In this document: positions 8,136 to 16,437 of the stretch, one piece after another | Layout of the letters: each line of letters opens with the position of its first letter | Numbering within the stretch: the first letter of the stretch is position 1 | Assembly (NCBI RefSeq): GCF_000785435.2 | Contig: NZ_JTDB02000001.1 | Coordinates: 710,499 to 774,498, forward strand | DNA from: Paraburkholderia sacchari | Lineage (GTDB): Bacteria; Pseudomonadota; Gammaproteobacteria; Burkholderiales; Burkholderiaceae | DNA length: 64,000 nucleotides | Direction of reading: 5' to 3' | Notes under the pieces: generated by a model | Seen by the model: only the letters and a program-made list of their open reading frames with translations | Databases searched by the model: none | Told to the model about the DNA's origin: nothing | Translations under genes and position numbers: made by a program

Positions 8136-9482
8136 ATGATGGCAATTGCATCAGGAAAACGCATCCCCAACCGTCGTTGGGCCATAGGGCTGTTGCTGGG
8201 CATAGGCGTGCTCATCAACTACTTCGACCGCATCAACCTCTCGGTGGCGGCACCGCAGATGAAGGAGGCGTTCAACCTCTCGCCGGGCGAGATGGGTCTG
8301 TTATTCAGCGCATTCTTCTGGCCGTACGCCTTGCTGCAGGTGCCGGCCGGTCTTCTGCTCGATCGCTACGGCGTAACGCGCATTGGCCGGCTGGGTGCCT
8401 TCCTGTGGGGCCTTGCGTCCGCCATCACCGTTTTCGCGAGCGGCTTCGGCGGGGTGTTTGCTGCGCGTGCGGTGCTCGGGATTGCGGAAGCGCCCGGGTT
8501 TCCGGTCAGTTCGAAGGCGACGGGCTACTGGTTTCCGCGCAATGAACGCGCGCTGGCGACGGCCATCTTCGACGCCGCGGCGAAGTTTTCCAATGTGATC
8601 GGCGTGCCGCTGGTCGCGGTTGTCGTCGTGAACGCCGGATGGCGATGGGGCTTTGGCGTAACCGCGCTGCTGAGTTTCGCGTATTTCATCGCATTCCTGA
8701 CGATTTATCGCGATCCAGGCAAGGACAGCCGGCTTTCGGCGGAGGAACTGAACTATATCCAGCAGGGCGGCGCGACGCCCGAAGGCACGCCGGGCGGCAG
8801 CGTGTTCGGCATGCTCGGCTACCTGCTGACGAAGACCAAGGTGTGGGGGCTGACGATCGGTTTCGCCGCCTACGGCTACTCGTTCTATCTGTTCCTGACC
8901 TGGCTGCCAGGCTATCTGGTCCAGACCATGCACATGAGCATTCTCAAGTCGGCGGGCTTTGCCGCGATTCCGTGGGCCGTTGCCACGGCGACCGATCTGC
9001 TCGTCGGCGGCTGGCTGATCGATCACCTGATCGCACGCGGCAAGGACGAGACGCGCGTACGCAAGGCGGTGTTGGTGACGGGCATGTTGTTCGGCCTCGC
9101 GGTATTCGGCGCGACGCAGACCACCAATCCCGGTTGGGCGATCTTCTGGATCTCGATTGCGCTGGGCGGTCTCGCGGCGGCAGCGCCCGTGGGCTGGTCG
9201 TTGCCTTCGCTGATTGCGCCGAAGGGCGGCGTGGGCACCATCGGCGGCATCATGAATTTCGCCAACAACCTGATGGGCGTAGCCGCGCCGATCGTGACGG
9301 GCTTCATCGTTGGCGCGACGAATTCGTTCACCAACGCGTTCCTCGTGGCGGGCGTAATCCTCGCAATCGGCATCGTGTCGTTCGTGTTCGTGATGGGGCG
9401 TATCGAAGCGATTCCGGAGCCTGCCGCCAAAGCCGAAGCCGATGCTCGTACGGCTTCAAAAACAAGGACTCCGGCGGAGTGA
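8136..9482 (+). CDS. MFS transporter, anion:cation symporter (sugar-acid) family
   Basis: This 448-residue inner-membrane transporter has about 12 predicted helices. Diagnostic ACS-family features are the INYFDRINLSVAAP motif in helix 1 and GLLLDRYGVTRIGRLG in the loop between helices 2 and 3, followed by FAARAVLGIAEAPGFP. Two ATGs are adjacent (8136 and 8139); AAGGAG at 8127-8132 is better spaced for the second. Close family members carry glucarate, galactonate, gluconate or related sugar acids. The neighbouring gluconate-type repressor and gluconokinase remnant support such a substrate. A porin gene follows 120 bases downstream. Confidence 0.92.
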   Translation: MMAIASGKRIPNRRWAIGLLLGIGVLINYFDRINLSVAAPQMKEAFNLSPGEMGLLFSAFFWPYALLQVPAGLLLDRYGVTRIGRLGAFLWGLASAITVFASGFGGVFAARAVLGIAEAPGFPVSSKATGYWFPRNERALATAIFDAAAKFSNVIGVPLVAVVVVNAGWRWGFGVTALLSFAYFIAFLTIYRDPGKDSRLSAEELNYIQQGGATPEGTPGGSVFGMLGYLLTKTKVWGLTIGFAAYGYSFYLFLTWLPGYLVQTMHMSILKSAGFAAIPWAVATATDLLVGGWLIDHLIARGKDETRVRKAVLVTGMLFGLAVFGATQTTNPGWAIFWISIALGGLAAAAPVGWSLPSLIAPKGGVGTIGGIMNFANNLMGVAAPIVTGFIVGATNSFTNAFLVAGVILAIGIVSFVFVMGRIEAIPEPAAKAEADARTASKTRTPAE

Positions 9483-9602
9483 ACGGCTGTGAAGCGGCGG
9501 CCCGGAAGGGCACGCCGCATTGAATTACCGGGAATTATTCCGGACTGCAAAGAATAATGAATCGACTACAACCTCGAATCGAGGACCTGGAGAAAACTCG
9601 CA

Positions 9603-10805
9603 ATGAAGAAGAATGCTCAACGACGCTTGTTCGGTTTCGCGGCTGTGACTTCGCTGGCTGCGGTGGCTAGCGCACCCGCGTTCGCACAAAGCAGCGTGAC
9701 GCTGTATGGCATCATCGACGAAGGCGTTATGTTCCTGAACAACACCGGTGGGGCGACAGGGGGGAAGAAGATTTTCCTTGATTCGACGAGCGGTATTAAC
9801 GGTAGCCGTTGGGGCTTCAAAGGCTCTGAGGACCTGGGTGGCGGTCTTCAGGCCATCTTCACGCTGGAGGGCGGAATCAATATCAACAACGGCCAGTCAG
9901 CACAAGGAGGAACTTTCCTCGGGAGACAGGCCTTTGTGGGATTGAGCAGCAATAAGTTTGGAAGCCTGACATTTGGCCGGCAATACGATTCTATTATCTA
10001 TTTTCTGCAACCCTTGACCTCGCAAGGTTCGCAGGCCGGTTCAGCGGCATTCCAGCACCCCGGCGATCTCGACAACACGGGCAACTCCGTGCGGGTGAAC
10101 AACGCCGTGCGCTTCATGAGCCAGAACTACGGCGGATTCACTTTCGGTGGCGAATACAGCGTGGGTGGCGTAGCGGGCAACGTAACCGCGAACAGTGGTT
10201 ACTCGGTTGGCGCGGCCTATTCGAATGGCCCATTCAGTTTCGGTGCTATCTACGAATACTTCAAGAATCCGACTTCGGCGACCGCGGGCTCAGGTTTCTT
10301 CACGAACAATGCAAACGGGAGCTCGCAACTTGCCTACTCGCTGAACAAGGGGTATGCGAGCGCCACGGCTTATCAAGTCATCGGTGCCGGCGCAGGTTAC
10401 ACGATCGGCTCGCTTTCCCTCGCAACGTCGTACACGAATGTCCAGTATGGAAATCTGGGCGCCGGGTTCGCTGGCGCGACAGCGCGATTCAATAACGTGG
10501 ACTTTACCGCCAAGTACATGGTGACACCGACATTTGCAGTGATGGCCGCCTACGATTACCTGAACGGCGCGGGCGTGACGAAAACCAATGGACAAATGGT
10601 TGGCGACCAGCACTACAACCAGGTGAGCGTCATGGGCGATTATTTCCTGTCGAAACGCACGGACGTGTATCTGGAAGGCGCATGGCAGCGTGCTTCCGGA
10701 ACCTCGTCGACGGGGGCGGCTGCGGTTGCGAATATCGGCAGCCTTGGTGACTCGAGCAACAATCACCAGATTGTCGTTCGTGCAGCTTTGCGGCATCGAT
10801 TTTAA
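9603..10805 (+). CDS. Gram-negative general porin (OmpC-like, Burkholderia type)
   Basis: This is a 400-residue outer-membrane porin. The signal peptide MKKNAQRRLFGFAAVTSLAAV ends near AFAQ, and the mature protein starts SSVTLYGIIDEGV as in Burkholderiaceae trimeric porins. GSRWGFKGSEDLGGGLQAIF, FLGRQAFVGL and the C-terminal VRAALRHRF, with terminal Phe for BAM recognition, fit a 16-strand barrel. It follows the sugar-acid transporter and is likely regulated with it. The first codons of the mature part share a run of identical bases with the porin gene at 20540. Two GC hairpins follow it. Confidence 0.94.
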   Translation: MKKNAQRRLFGFAAVTSLAAVASAPAFAQSSVTLYGIIDEGVMFLNNTGGATGGKKIFLDSTSGINGSRWGFKGSEDLGGGLQAIFTLEGGININNGQSAQGGTFLGRQAFVGLSSNKFGSLTFGRQYDSIIYFLQPLTSQGSQAGSAAFQHPGDLDNTGNSVRVNNAVRFMSQNYGGFTFGGEYSVGGVAGNVTANSGYSVGAAYSNGPFSFGAIYEYFKNPTSATAGSGFFTNNANGSSQLAYSLNKGYASATAYQVIGAGAGYTIGSLSLATSYTNVQYGNLGAGFAGATARFNNVDFTAKYMVTPTFAVMAAYDYLNGAGVTKTNGQMVGDQHYNQVSVMGDYFLSKRTDVYLEGAWQRASGTSSTGAAAVANIGSLGDSSNNHQIVVRAALRHRF

Positions 10806-10810
10806 GAAGG

Positions 10811-10834
10811 CTCGGGTGCAAATCTGCACCCGAG
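10811..10834. terminator. Stem-loop after porin gene (10-bp perfect stem)
   Basis: CTCGGGTGCA and TGCACCCGAG pair perfectly around a 4-base loop, 5 bases past the porin stop. There is no T-run, so it may be a rho-assisted or bidirectional terminator or an mRNA 3' end stabiliser. Confidence 0.55.
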
Positions 10835-10882
10835 ATGCTGCGGGCCGCGCCTGAAATGCTCGAGATGGTGGAATGAAAGGCT

Positions 10883-10906
10883 CCGGCGGCGCGCAGCCGC
10901 CGGTTT
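10883..10906. terminator. Second hairpin between converging genes
   Basis: CCGGCGGC and GCCGCCGG flank a 5-base loop and are followed by TTT on the plus strand. The hairpin sits between the porin (plus) and the DUF934 gene (minus, ends 10930), so it can serve as a terminator in either direction. Confidence 0.5.
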
Positions 10907-10929
10907 GCGCATCGCCGCCGTGACGATAG

Positions 10930-11334
10930 CTAGCGCGATACAGGCCCGCGCCACGGAGCTTCCCGCAGCACATCACCCTGATAGAACGCCGGAAAGCGTT
11001 CGAGTTGCCGAAGCGCGTCCTCCATGGAAACCCCTCGGCTCAATACGGCACTTGAAAAACCCATGCGCTCCATCTGCAGCAGTTGATCGACGAGCACTTC
11101 GCCTGTCGCGCGCAGATCGCCTCGAAATCCGAGCCGGCGCCTGACAAGGTAGGCCTGGCTATAGGCACGCCCGTCGGTGAACGCGGGGAACTGAAGCTCC
11201 ACGCGCTCCGCGGCTGCGATTTCGGCAGCACTGGCGAGCACATCGGCATCGTTCGAAAAAATCAGTACCTTTGCCGAATCGTCTTCGTCATGTTCCTGGG
11301 CGCTTAGAAGCCGAATACGCGAGGCGTTCGTCAT
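10930..11334 (-). CDS. DUF934 protein associated with sulfite/nitrite reductase
   Basis: This 134-residue cytoplasmic protein of the DUF934 family shows the recognisable FTDGRAYSQAYLVRRRLGFRGDLRATGEVLVDQL region in its middle and MERMGFSSAVL near the C-terminus. Its start overlaps the stop of the hemoprotein reductase gene upstream by 4 bases, so the two are translationally coupled. DUF934 proteins occur almost always next to such reductases in proteobacterial assimilatory sulfate reduction clusters. The exact role is not established; an electron-transfer or assembly function is the common guess. Confidence 0.88.
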   Translation of the reverse strand: MTNASRIRLLSAQEHDEDDSAKVLIFSNDADVLASAAEIAAAERVELQFPAFTDGRAYSQAYLVRRRLGFRGDLRATGEVLVDQLLQMERMGFSSAVLSRGVSMEDALRQLERFPAFYQGDVLREAPWRGPVSR

Positions 11335-13121
11335 GCCATGCTCTCCGCCGTCGCGCGTACCGCATTCGCGGCGGCCTTGAACGGTTCCAGCCCCACGCGC
11401 CGCACCGTTTCGATGAAGGTCTCGCAGCGCTCGCCGCTGCGTTCACGCAGCACGTGATAGGCACGCAGCAGCGCGTCGATGGCCTCCGGCACTTCCTCCG
11501 CCGAGAACGACGGGCCGATCACCTTGCCGGGCCGCGCATCGCCGCTGCGTGCGGAGCCGTCCGAGCCGCCGAGCGTTATCTGGTACCACTCCTCGCCATC
11601 CTTGTCGACCCCGAGTATGCCGATGTGTCCGCTATGGTGATGGCCGCACGAATTGATGCAGCCGCTGATATGCAGATCGATCTCGCCGATATCGTTGAGT
11701 TCGTCGAGGTCCTGGTAGCGCTCCATGATGCTCTGTGCGATCGGCAGGGAGCGGGCGTTGGCGAGCGCGCAGAAGTCGCCGCCGGGGCACGCGATCATGT
11801 CGGTGAGCAGATGCACGTTGGCGCTCGCGAGTCCGACTGCGGACGCGGCCTGCCAGAGTTCGAGCAAATCGTCGGCATGGACCCACGGCAGGACGATGTT
11901 CTGCGTGTGCGTGACGCGCGCCTCGCCGGCAGAGAACCGATCCACGAGATCGGCCACGCGTTCGAGCTGCCCGGCCGAGGCGTCGCCGGGTGCCTGCAGC
12001 GGGCGCTTGAACGAAAGCGTGACAATGCGAAGCGCAGCGATCTTGTGCGGCGCGACGTTGCGTTCGAGCCATCGCGCAAGTTGCGGCATACGCGCGGCGG
12101 CCGCCTCAAGCGCCGCGGCCGCGTCCTTATCCACCACGCGCACCGTGTCGAGCTTTTCCGGTTCGACGAAGCACGCGCTCACGCGCTCGAACTCGGCCTG
12201 AGGAATCGTGTGCGGACCGCCGTCGTAATCGACGATTTGCCGGAACTCATCCTCGACCGCGTCGATGAACCTTTGGCCCTCGGCCTTCACGAGGATCTTG
12301 ATGCGCGCCTTGAACTTGTTGTCGCGCCGCCCGTACTGGTTGTACACGCGCACCACGGCCTCGATGTAGTTCATGATATGCCGCCATGGCAGGAACTCGC
12401 GCAGCACCGTGGCGATCAACGGCGTGCGCCCCATGCCGCCGCCCACGCTCACGCGAAAGCCAAGCTCGCCGTCCTGGTTGCGCACGAGACACAGGCCCAC
12501 ATCGTGCCAGTCGGTCGCCGCGCGGTCTTCGGCGGCACCCATGATCGCGATCTTGAACTTGCGTGGCAGGAACGCGAACTCGGGATGCAGCGTCGTCCAC
12601 TGGCGCATGATCTCGGCGAACGGGCGTGGGTCCGCAATCTCGTCGGGCGCGACGCCCGCGCGTTCGTCGCAGGAAATGTTGCGGATGCAGTTACCGCTCG
12701 TCTGGATACCGTGCATGTTCACAGTCGCGAGCAGGTCCATGACGTCAGCTGCCTTCGCGAGCGGGATCCAGTTGAACTGGACGTTGGTGCGCGTCGTGAA
12801 GTGCGCATGATGCGTGGGCAGGCGCAACGTACCGAGTGCCCTCTGCGTTTCGAGCGCATGGCGATAGACCTCGGCCTCGGGTTCGTCATACTCGCGGGCT
12901 ACGCGTGCGAGCACGCGTAGCTGCGCGCTCGAAAGCTCCCCATAGGGTACGGCCACGCGAAGCATCGGTGCGTGACGCTGGACGTACCAGCCGTTTTGCA
13001 GACGCAGCGGACGAAATTCGTCTTCGCTGAGCTGGCCGTTCTGCCAGCGTTCGATCTGGTTGCGGAACTGCGCCGCCCGGCTTGCCACGAAGGCCCTGTC
13101 GAATTCGGTGTAGCGATACAT
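11331..13121 (-). CDS. Siroheme nitrite/sulfite reductase, hemoprotein subunit
   Basis: This 596-residue cytoplasmic reductase contains two ferredoxin-like half domains and a siroheme-[4Fe-4S] catalytic centre. Cluster ligands are visible as CPGGDFC (C-x5-C) and GCINSCG (C-x3-C) in the C-terminal half. TRTNVQFNWI and TSGNCIRNISCDERAG are substrate/siroheme contact regions. The family includes CysI-type assimilatory sulfite reductases and nitrite reductases. Pairing with DUF934 favours sulfite reduction to sulfide for cysteine synthesis. No flavoprotein CysJ lies nearby, so a ferredoxin-like donor is likely. A MocR regulator lies upstream on the same strand. Confidence 0.9.
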   Translation of the reverse strand: MYRYTEFDRAFVASRAAQFRNQIERWQNGQLSEDEFRPLRLQNGWYVQRHAPMLRVAVPYGELSSAQLRVLARVAREYDEPEAEVYRHALETQRALGTLRLPTHHAHFTTRTNVQFNWIPLAKAADVMDLLATVNMHGIQTSGNCIRNISCDERAGVAPDEIADPRPFAEIMRQWTTLHPEFAFLPRKFKIAIMGAAEDRAATDWHDVGLCLVRNQDGELGFRVSVGGGMGRTPLIATVLREFLPWRHIMNYIEAVVRVYNQYGRRDNKFKARIKILVKAEGQRFIDAVEDEFRQIVDYDGGPHTIPQAEFERVSACFVEPEKLDTVRVVDKDAAAALEAAAARMPQLARWLERNVAPHKIAALRIVTLSFKRPLQAPGDASAGQLERVADLVDRFSAGEARVTHTQNIVLPWVHADDLLELWQAASAVGLASANVHLLTDMIACPGGDFCALANARSLPIAQSIMERYQDLDELNDIGEIDLHISGCINSCGHHHSGHIGILGVDKDGEEWYQITLGGSDGSARSGDARPGKVIGPSFSAEEVPEAIDALLRAYHVLRERSGERCETFIETVRRVGLEPFKAAANAVRATAESMA

Positions 13122-13296
13122 GGATGGCCTCGGAAATGCCGACGCGCGGCGAAGAAGGACATCGTGAAGTTATCGCGTCCGCATCCGCGCCCCAAGGAGC
13201 AGATCCGGCAGAAACAAGCGCAGCAGGGCGTGAACAACGTGGTTGGGCCGCATCATCACCGCGCCATCGAACGCGTCACCAGGCCAAGGATGGGCG

Positions 13297-14766
13297 TCAA
13301 AGATTTCCGCGCGACACTTCCTCCGACGCCGCTGTTCCAACGCCGCTAACGCGTACCGCGGGATCATTGAGGATTTCCGAAAGCGCCCGGATCGCGTCCT
13401 CCATTTTCGCGTCCCACGCGTGGCCGTAGTTCAGCCGGACGCAGTTCTGGAATGAATGGGTGGCCGAGAAGATCGGACCGGGTGCGATGCTGATGCCGTG
13501 CTTGATAGCCAAGCGGTGCAACGCCATCGCATCCACGGCGTCCGGCAGTTGCAGCCAGACAAAATAGCCCCCGTTTGGCGTAACCCAGCGTACCTCCGGC
13601 GGCAGCCAGCGCTTAAGGGCTGCCTCCGTCTGTGTTAGCTGCGAGCGCATCGCTGCACGCAGCTTGCGCAGATGTTTGTCGTATCCACCATACTGCAGAT
13701 AATCAGCGATCCCGGCCTGAGCGGGAATGCTCGCAGAGAGCGTCGTCATGAGTTTCAGACGCTGGATCTTGTCGGCGAAGCGGCCGGCGGACACCCAGCC
13801 TATACGGTAGCCAGGCGCAAGCGTCTTCGAGAACGAACTGCAGTGCATGACAAGGCCCTTCGTGTCGAATGCCTTCGCAGGCAGCGGCCGGTCGCGGCCG
13901 AAGTGCAATTCCTGGTACACGTCGTCTTCAATCAGGGGAACGTCTCGAGCGCCCAGCAGTTCGACGAGCGCCTTCTTCTTCTCTACCGATAGCGTAACGC
14001 CCGTGGGATTCTGGTAGTTCGTCATGAACCAGCATGCGCGGATCGGATATTTGTCGAGTGCGCGCCCGAGTGCATCCAGATCCAGGCCCGTGACCGGATC
14101 GAAGGGGATCTCAACCGCGCGCAGATCGAGCCGCTCAATGGCCTGCAAAGCCGCATAGAAGCCGGGGGATTCAACGGCGATCGCATCGCCCGGCCTCGTA
14201 ACGGCCATCAGGCAGAGATTCAGCGCCTCGAGCGCGCCGTTGGTCACCACGATCTCGTCGAAGGGTACGGACAGGCCCATGCCGACATAGCGCAGGCCAA
14301 TCTGCCGGCGGAGATGATCGTTGCCAGGTGGCAGGTCGGCAACGGTACTCCAGGGACTCAGCGAGCGAGTGCCTCGCACAAGCGATTTCAACAGCCGGGC
14401 AGAAGGGAATAGCAGCGGCGAGGGAAAGGCAGACCCGAGCGGGACAATGCCGGGGTGCTTTGCGGCATCGAGCACCGAGAACACGAGATCGGTGATGTCC
14501 ACGCGAGTTGACTCGGCAAGCGAAGCTGCCTGAGCCTTTGGCGCGGATTTCACTCCTGCACCGGGCGTCACAAAGTAACCCGAACGCTCCTGAGCGCGGA
14601 TCAACCCCCATTCCTCTAACAGATAGTAAGCGCGCAGCACGGTCGACTGACTGACACCGTGCTGGGCAATGATATGGCGCAGGGAAGGGAGACGCGATCC
14701 GATCGGGATATGGCCGGACCGGATCTCGTCCGCGAGCGTGTTAGCTAATGCCTCGTAGCGGTTCAT
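13297..14766 (-). CDS. MocR-family regulator (GntR HTH fused to aminotransferase-like domain)
   Basis: This 489-residue protein has an N-terminal GntR winged helix (EIRSGHIPIGSRLPSLRHI, then GVSQSTVLRAYYLLEEWGLI) joined by a linker to a fold-type I aminotransferase domain. The PLP-binding Lys is K314 in SSFSKTLAPG, with the upstream NYQNPTG motif and the conserved Arg in RLNYGH. MocR proteins use PLP or amino compounds as effectors rather than catalysing transamination. The target could be the downstream reductase operon, but this is only inferred. The start codon overlaps the stop of a cydB remnant, so its promoter lies within or beyond that remnant. Confidence 0.88.
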   Translation of the reverse strand: MNRYEALANTLADEIRSGHIPIGSRLPSLRHIIAQHGVSQSTVLRAYYLLEEWGLIRAQERSGYFVTPGAGVKSAPKAQAASLAESTRVDITDLVFSVLDAAKHPGIVPLGSAFPSPLLFPSARLLKSLVRGTRSLSPWSTVADLPPGNDHLRRQIGLRYVGMGLSVPFDEIVVTNGALEALNLCLMAVTRPGDAIAVESPGFYAALQAIERLDLRAVEIPFDPVTGLDLDALGRALDKYPIRACWFMTNYQNPTGVTLSVEKKKALVELLGARDVPLIEDDVYQELHFGRDRPLPAKAFDTKGLVMHCSSFSKTLAPGYRIGWVSAGRFADKIQRLKLMTTLSASIPAQAGIADYLQYGGYDKHLRKLRAAMRSQLTQTEAALKRWLPPEVRWVTPNGGYFVWLQLPDAVDAMALHRLAIKHGISIAPGPIFSATHSFQNCVRLNYGHAWDAKMEDAIRALSEILNDPAVRVSGVGTAASEEVSRGNL

Positions 14767-14890
14767 GATGGCCGTTGTTCGAAGGGCAATTCGGCGTGGT
14801 CGGTTTTGCCCCGGAACACACGATAACCGAGTGCCGTGTATGCGAGGATAACCGGAACGACAACGAGCGCGCCAGCCAGAGTGAAGGTCT
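14763..14890 (-). pseudogene. cydB 3' remnant (C-terminal helix of cytochrome bd subunit II)
   Basis: The minus-strand frame reads SQTFTLAGALVVVPVILAY then TALGYRVFRGKTDHAE and stops. This matches the last helix and tail of CydB (FTLVGAxxxLPxILxYTAxxYxVFRGKV). Upstream of SQTFTL the frame is Arg-rich and then repetitive, unrelated to CydB. The stop overlaps the MocR start as ATGA. Together with the piece at 3660-3912 it shows that fragments of a cyd locus are scattered on this replicon. Confidence 0.65.
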
Positions 14891-14902
14891 GGCTCCGCCG
14901 CT

Positions 14903-14920
14903 CACGCTGCGCGCAGCGTG
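14903..14920. repeat. 18-bp perfect palindrome
   Basis: CACGCTGCG is followed directly by its complement CGCAGCGTG. It lies at the broken upstream edge of the cydB remnant and may mark a rearrangement junction or an operator. Confidence 0.6.
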
Positions 14921-14935
14921 GTCGAGCGATCTCGC

Positions 14936-14962
14936 CAATCGCGACAATCGCGACAATCGCGA
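14936..14962. repeat. Three tandem copies of a 9-bp unit (CAATCGCGA)
   Basis: Three exact head-to-tail copies occur, with a partial fourth. On the minus strand they encode a repeated VAI tripeptide in an open frame that begins MKSAQQFVVAIVAI. No function is evident; slippage-prone sequence. Confidence 0.75.
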
Positions 14963-15160
14963 CAACGAACTGCTGCGCTGATTTCATCGTCGTCTGCTTC
15001 TGTACGGGGGCTTCGCAGGGAAGGATCATTGTCGCCAGCGCGCATCGAACTCCGGGTCTGTTCTCCCGGGATGCGCCGGGATTACTGCGCGAGTGCCTGG
15101 ATCATCACCTAAACCCGCAGAGCTTGCGGCTCTTATTGCCTGTAGCGCGGCAAGCCCTTT

Positions 15161-15186
15161 GCCCCGGCGCGAGCGCCGGGGCTTTT
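15161..15186 (+). terminator. Intrinsic terminator with no upstream plus-strand gene
   Basis: GCCCCGGCGC and GCGCCGGGGC form a perfect 10-bp stem with only GA between them, followed by TTTT. No plus-strand coding sequence precedes it, so it either ends a small RNA from about 14970-15186 or acts in the leader of the DUF2970 gene 120 bases downstream. Confidence 0.65.
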
Positions 15187-15307
15187 CTCGTGGCTGCGGT
15201 AAACACGCTCGGACTGCATCGCTCAAAGCGTCCGCAACTGCTGCTTTTTTCGCTCTTCGATAAGTTTGAACATAGCGTTCATGCGATCGATCGAAATGGA
15301 GAAAATG

Positions 15308-15511
15308 ATGGAACTCATCCGCATGGTACGCATTGTTCTGTGGAGTTTCTTCGGCGTGCGCAAGAGCGCAGCTCATGAAGCCGACTTCGCCAATGTGAAC
15401 TTTAGTTGGCTGCCGTTCGTGGCGGTTGGGCTGGCGGCTTTCATTGGCGCCTGCATACTTGGCGTCGTACTGCTGGTTGCACACTCCACGGGAACCGCAC
15501 AAGGGTTCTGA
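15308..15511 (+). CDS. DUF2970 small membrane protein
   Basis: This protein of about 67 residues carries the family hallmark VLWSFFGVRKSAAHEADFA near its N-terminus, and one transmembrane helix (FVAVGLAAFIGACILGVVLLV) follows. Two adjacent ATGs (15305, 15308) are preceded by GGAG at 15298-15301; spacing favours 15308, and the longer reading from a TTG at 15266 has no ribosome-binding site. DUF2970 proteins are common in Betaproteobacteria and uncharacterised. The gene is isolated, with an orphan terminator upstream and a converging IclR gene downstream. Confidence 0.8.
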   Translation: MELIRMVRIVLWSFFGVRKSAAHEADFANVNFSWLPFVAVGLAAFIGACILGVVLLVAHSTGTAQGF

Positions 15512-15558
15512 AGATCCGCGACCGGATATCCGTATGGTTGCGGGTCGAGAGGCGCCGC

Positions 15559-16269
15559 TCACGCGCCGTACAATTTCTCGCAGAACGCCGCACTTGCACC
15601 AAGCCTTCGAGACAGATCTGCAGCGGCATCCAGTTGCACACGGTCGAGCTCACCCGATGCGTGTGCGGGACTGAGGCGCGACGCAGGACCCGAAAGCGTG
15701 AGGGCCGCCATGAACTTGTCGCCGGCGCCAAAGATCGGTATCGCGAACGCTGCGGTATGAACATCGCGCGCACCAGCGGTGAAGATCGGCAGCGCGGGCG
15801 ACTTATCGTAGATCGGTTCACCAAGTCCCCAGAAACGGATCACCTGGCTAATGGCCGTGTCGTCGAGCGCAAACGCCGTTCCGGCGAGCCGCGTCTCCCG
15901 AAGACCTTCCGACGGTTCGGCACGGAAAAGGCAAAGCCGCTGACCGTTGTCGTGAACGTAGTACGATGCGCTTTCCTTCGTCAGCGCAGCCAGTGCGTGC
16001 AGTGCAGGCTCGACCACCGACGACAGATGGAATGACTGTTCATACAGCTTGCCCAGGTACAGCACGCGATGCCCGAGTGAATACGCGCCACCCTGCGAGC
16101 GCACGACATACCCCATCCGCTCAAGTGAATTCATGAGGCGATAGACCGTCGTCTTGTGCATGCCCGATGCTTGCGCGAGCATTGCGAGCGACTGCGATTC
16201 AGCGCCTGGCTTGAAGCAGTCCAACAGCGAAAGCGCTTTCTCGACAGCGACCACACCGTCGTTTCCCAT
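15559..16269 (-). CDS. IclR-family transcriptional regulator
   Basis: This 236-residue protein has an N-terminal winged helix (ALSLLDCFKPGAESQSLAMLAQASGM, recognition helix HKTTVYRLMNSLERMGYV) and the IclR effector domain (LHALAALTKESASYYVHDNGQRLCLFR, with FAIPIFGAGDKFMAALTLSGP). It is divergent from the RraA-like aldolase operon, and the 170-base gap contains several TGTAC-bearing repeats that look like its operators. It probably controls the 16438-22944 operon in response to the substrate or an intermediate. Confidence 0.92.
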   Translation of the reverse strand: MGNDGVVAVEKALSLLDCFKPGAESQSLAMLAQASGMHKTTVYRLMNSLERMGYVVRSQGGAYSLGHRVLYLGKLYEQSFHLSSVVEPALHALAALTKESASYYVHDNGQRLCLFRAEPSEGLRETRLAGTAFALDDTAISQVIRFWGLGEPIYDKSPALPIFTAGARDVHTAAFAIPIFGAGDKFMAALTLSGPASRLSPAHASGELDRVQLDAAADLSRRLGASAAFCEKLYGA

Positions 16270-16300
16270 TGATCGTCTCCCGTCATCCGTTGCTGGTGAT

Positions 16301-16334
16301 TGTACACAGTAAAACGATGGTGTACACCGTAAAA
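16301..16334. promoter_or_regulatory. Direct repeat, candidate IclR operator
   Basis: TGTACACAGTAAAA at 16301 and TGTACACCGTAAAA at 16321 are 14-base direct repeats with one mismatch, spaced exactly 20 bases apart (about two helical turns). They sit just upstream of the iclR-type gene, consistent with autoregulation. Confidence 0.65.
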
Positions 16335-16387
16335 GGGTAACCGCTAGTGTTGTCGCGCCCCCCGCCTGGCTATAGTGATTTCACCAC

Positions 16388-16413
16388 GTACACCATTGTT
16401 GTACAGAGTACAA
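16388..16413. promoter_or_regulatory. Second candidate IclR operator with perfect palindrome
   Basis: A GTACACC half-site at 16388 is followed by the perfect palindrome TTGTACAGAGTACAA at 16399-16413. It lies 25 bases upstream of the aldolase start and shares the GTAC core with the direct repeats near the divergent regulator. Confidence 0.65.
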
Positions 16414-16437
16414 CGATCAAAGCTTGAGGTGAAATTC

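Noticed and set aside
11271-12920. 549-codon plus-strand frame opposite the sulfite/nitrite reductase
   Set aside because: Low-complexity Arg/His/Asp composition, no ribosome-binding site, mirrors the codon structure of the real gene on the other strand.
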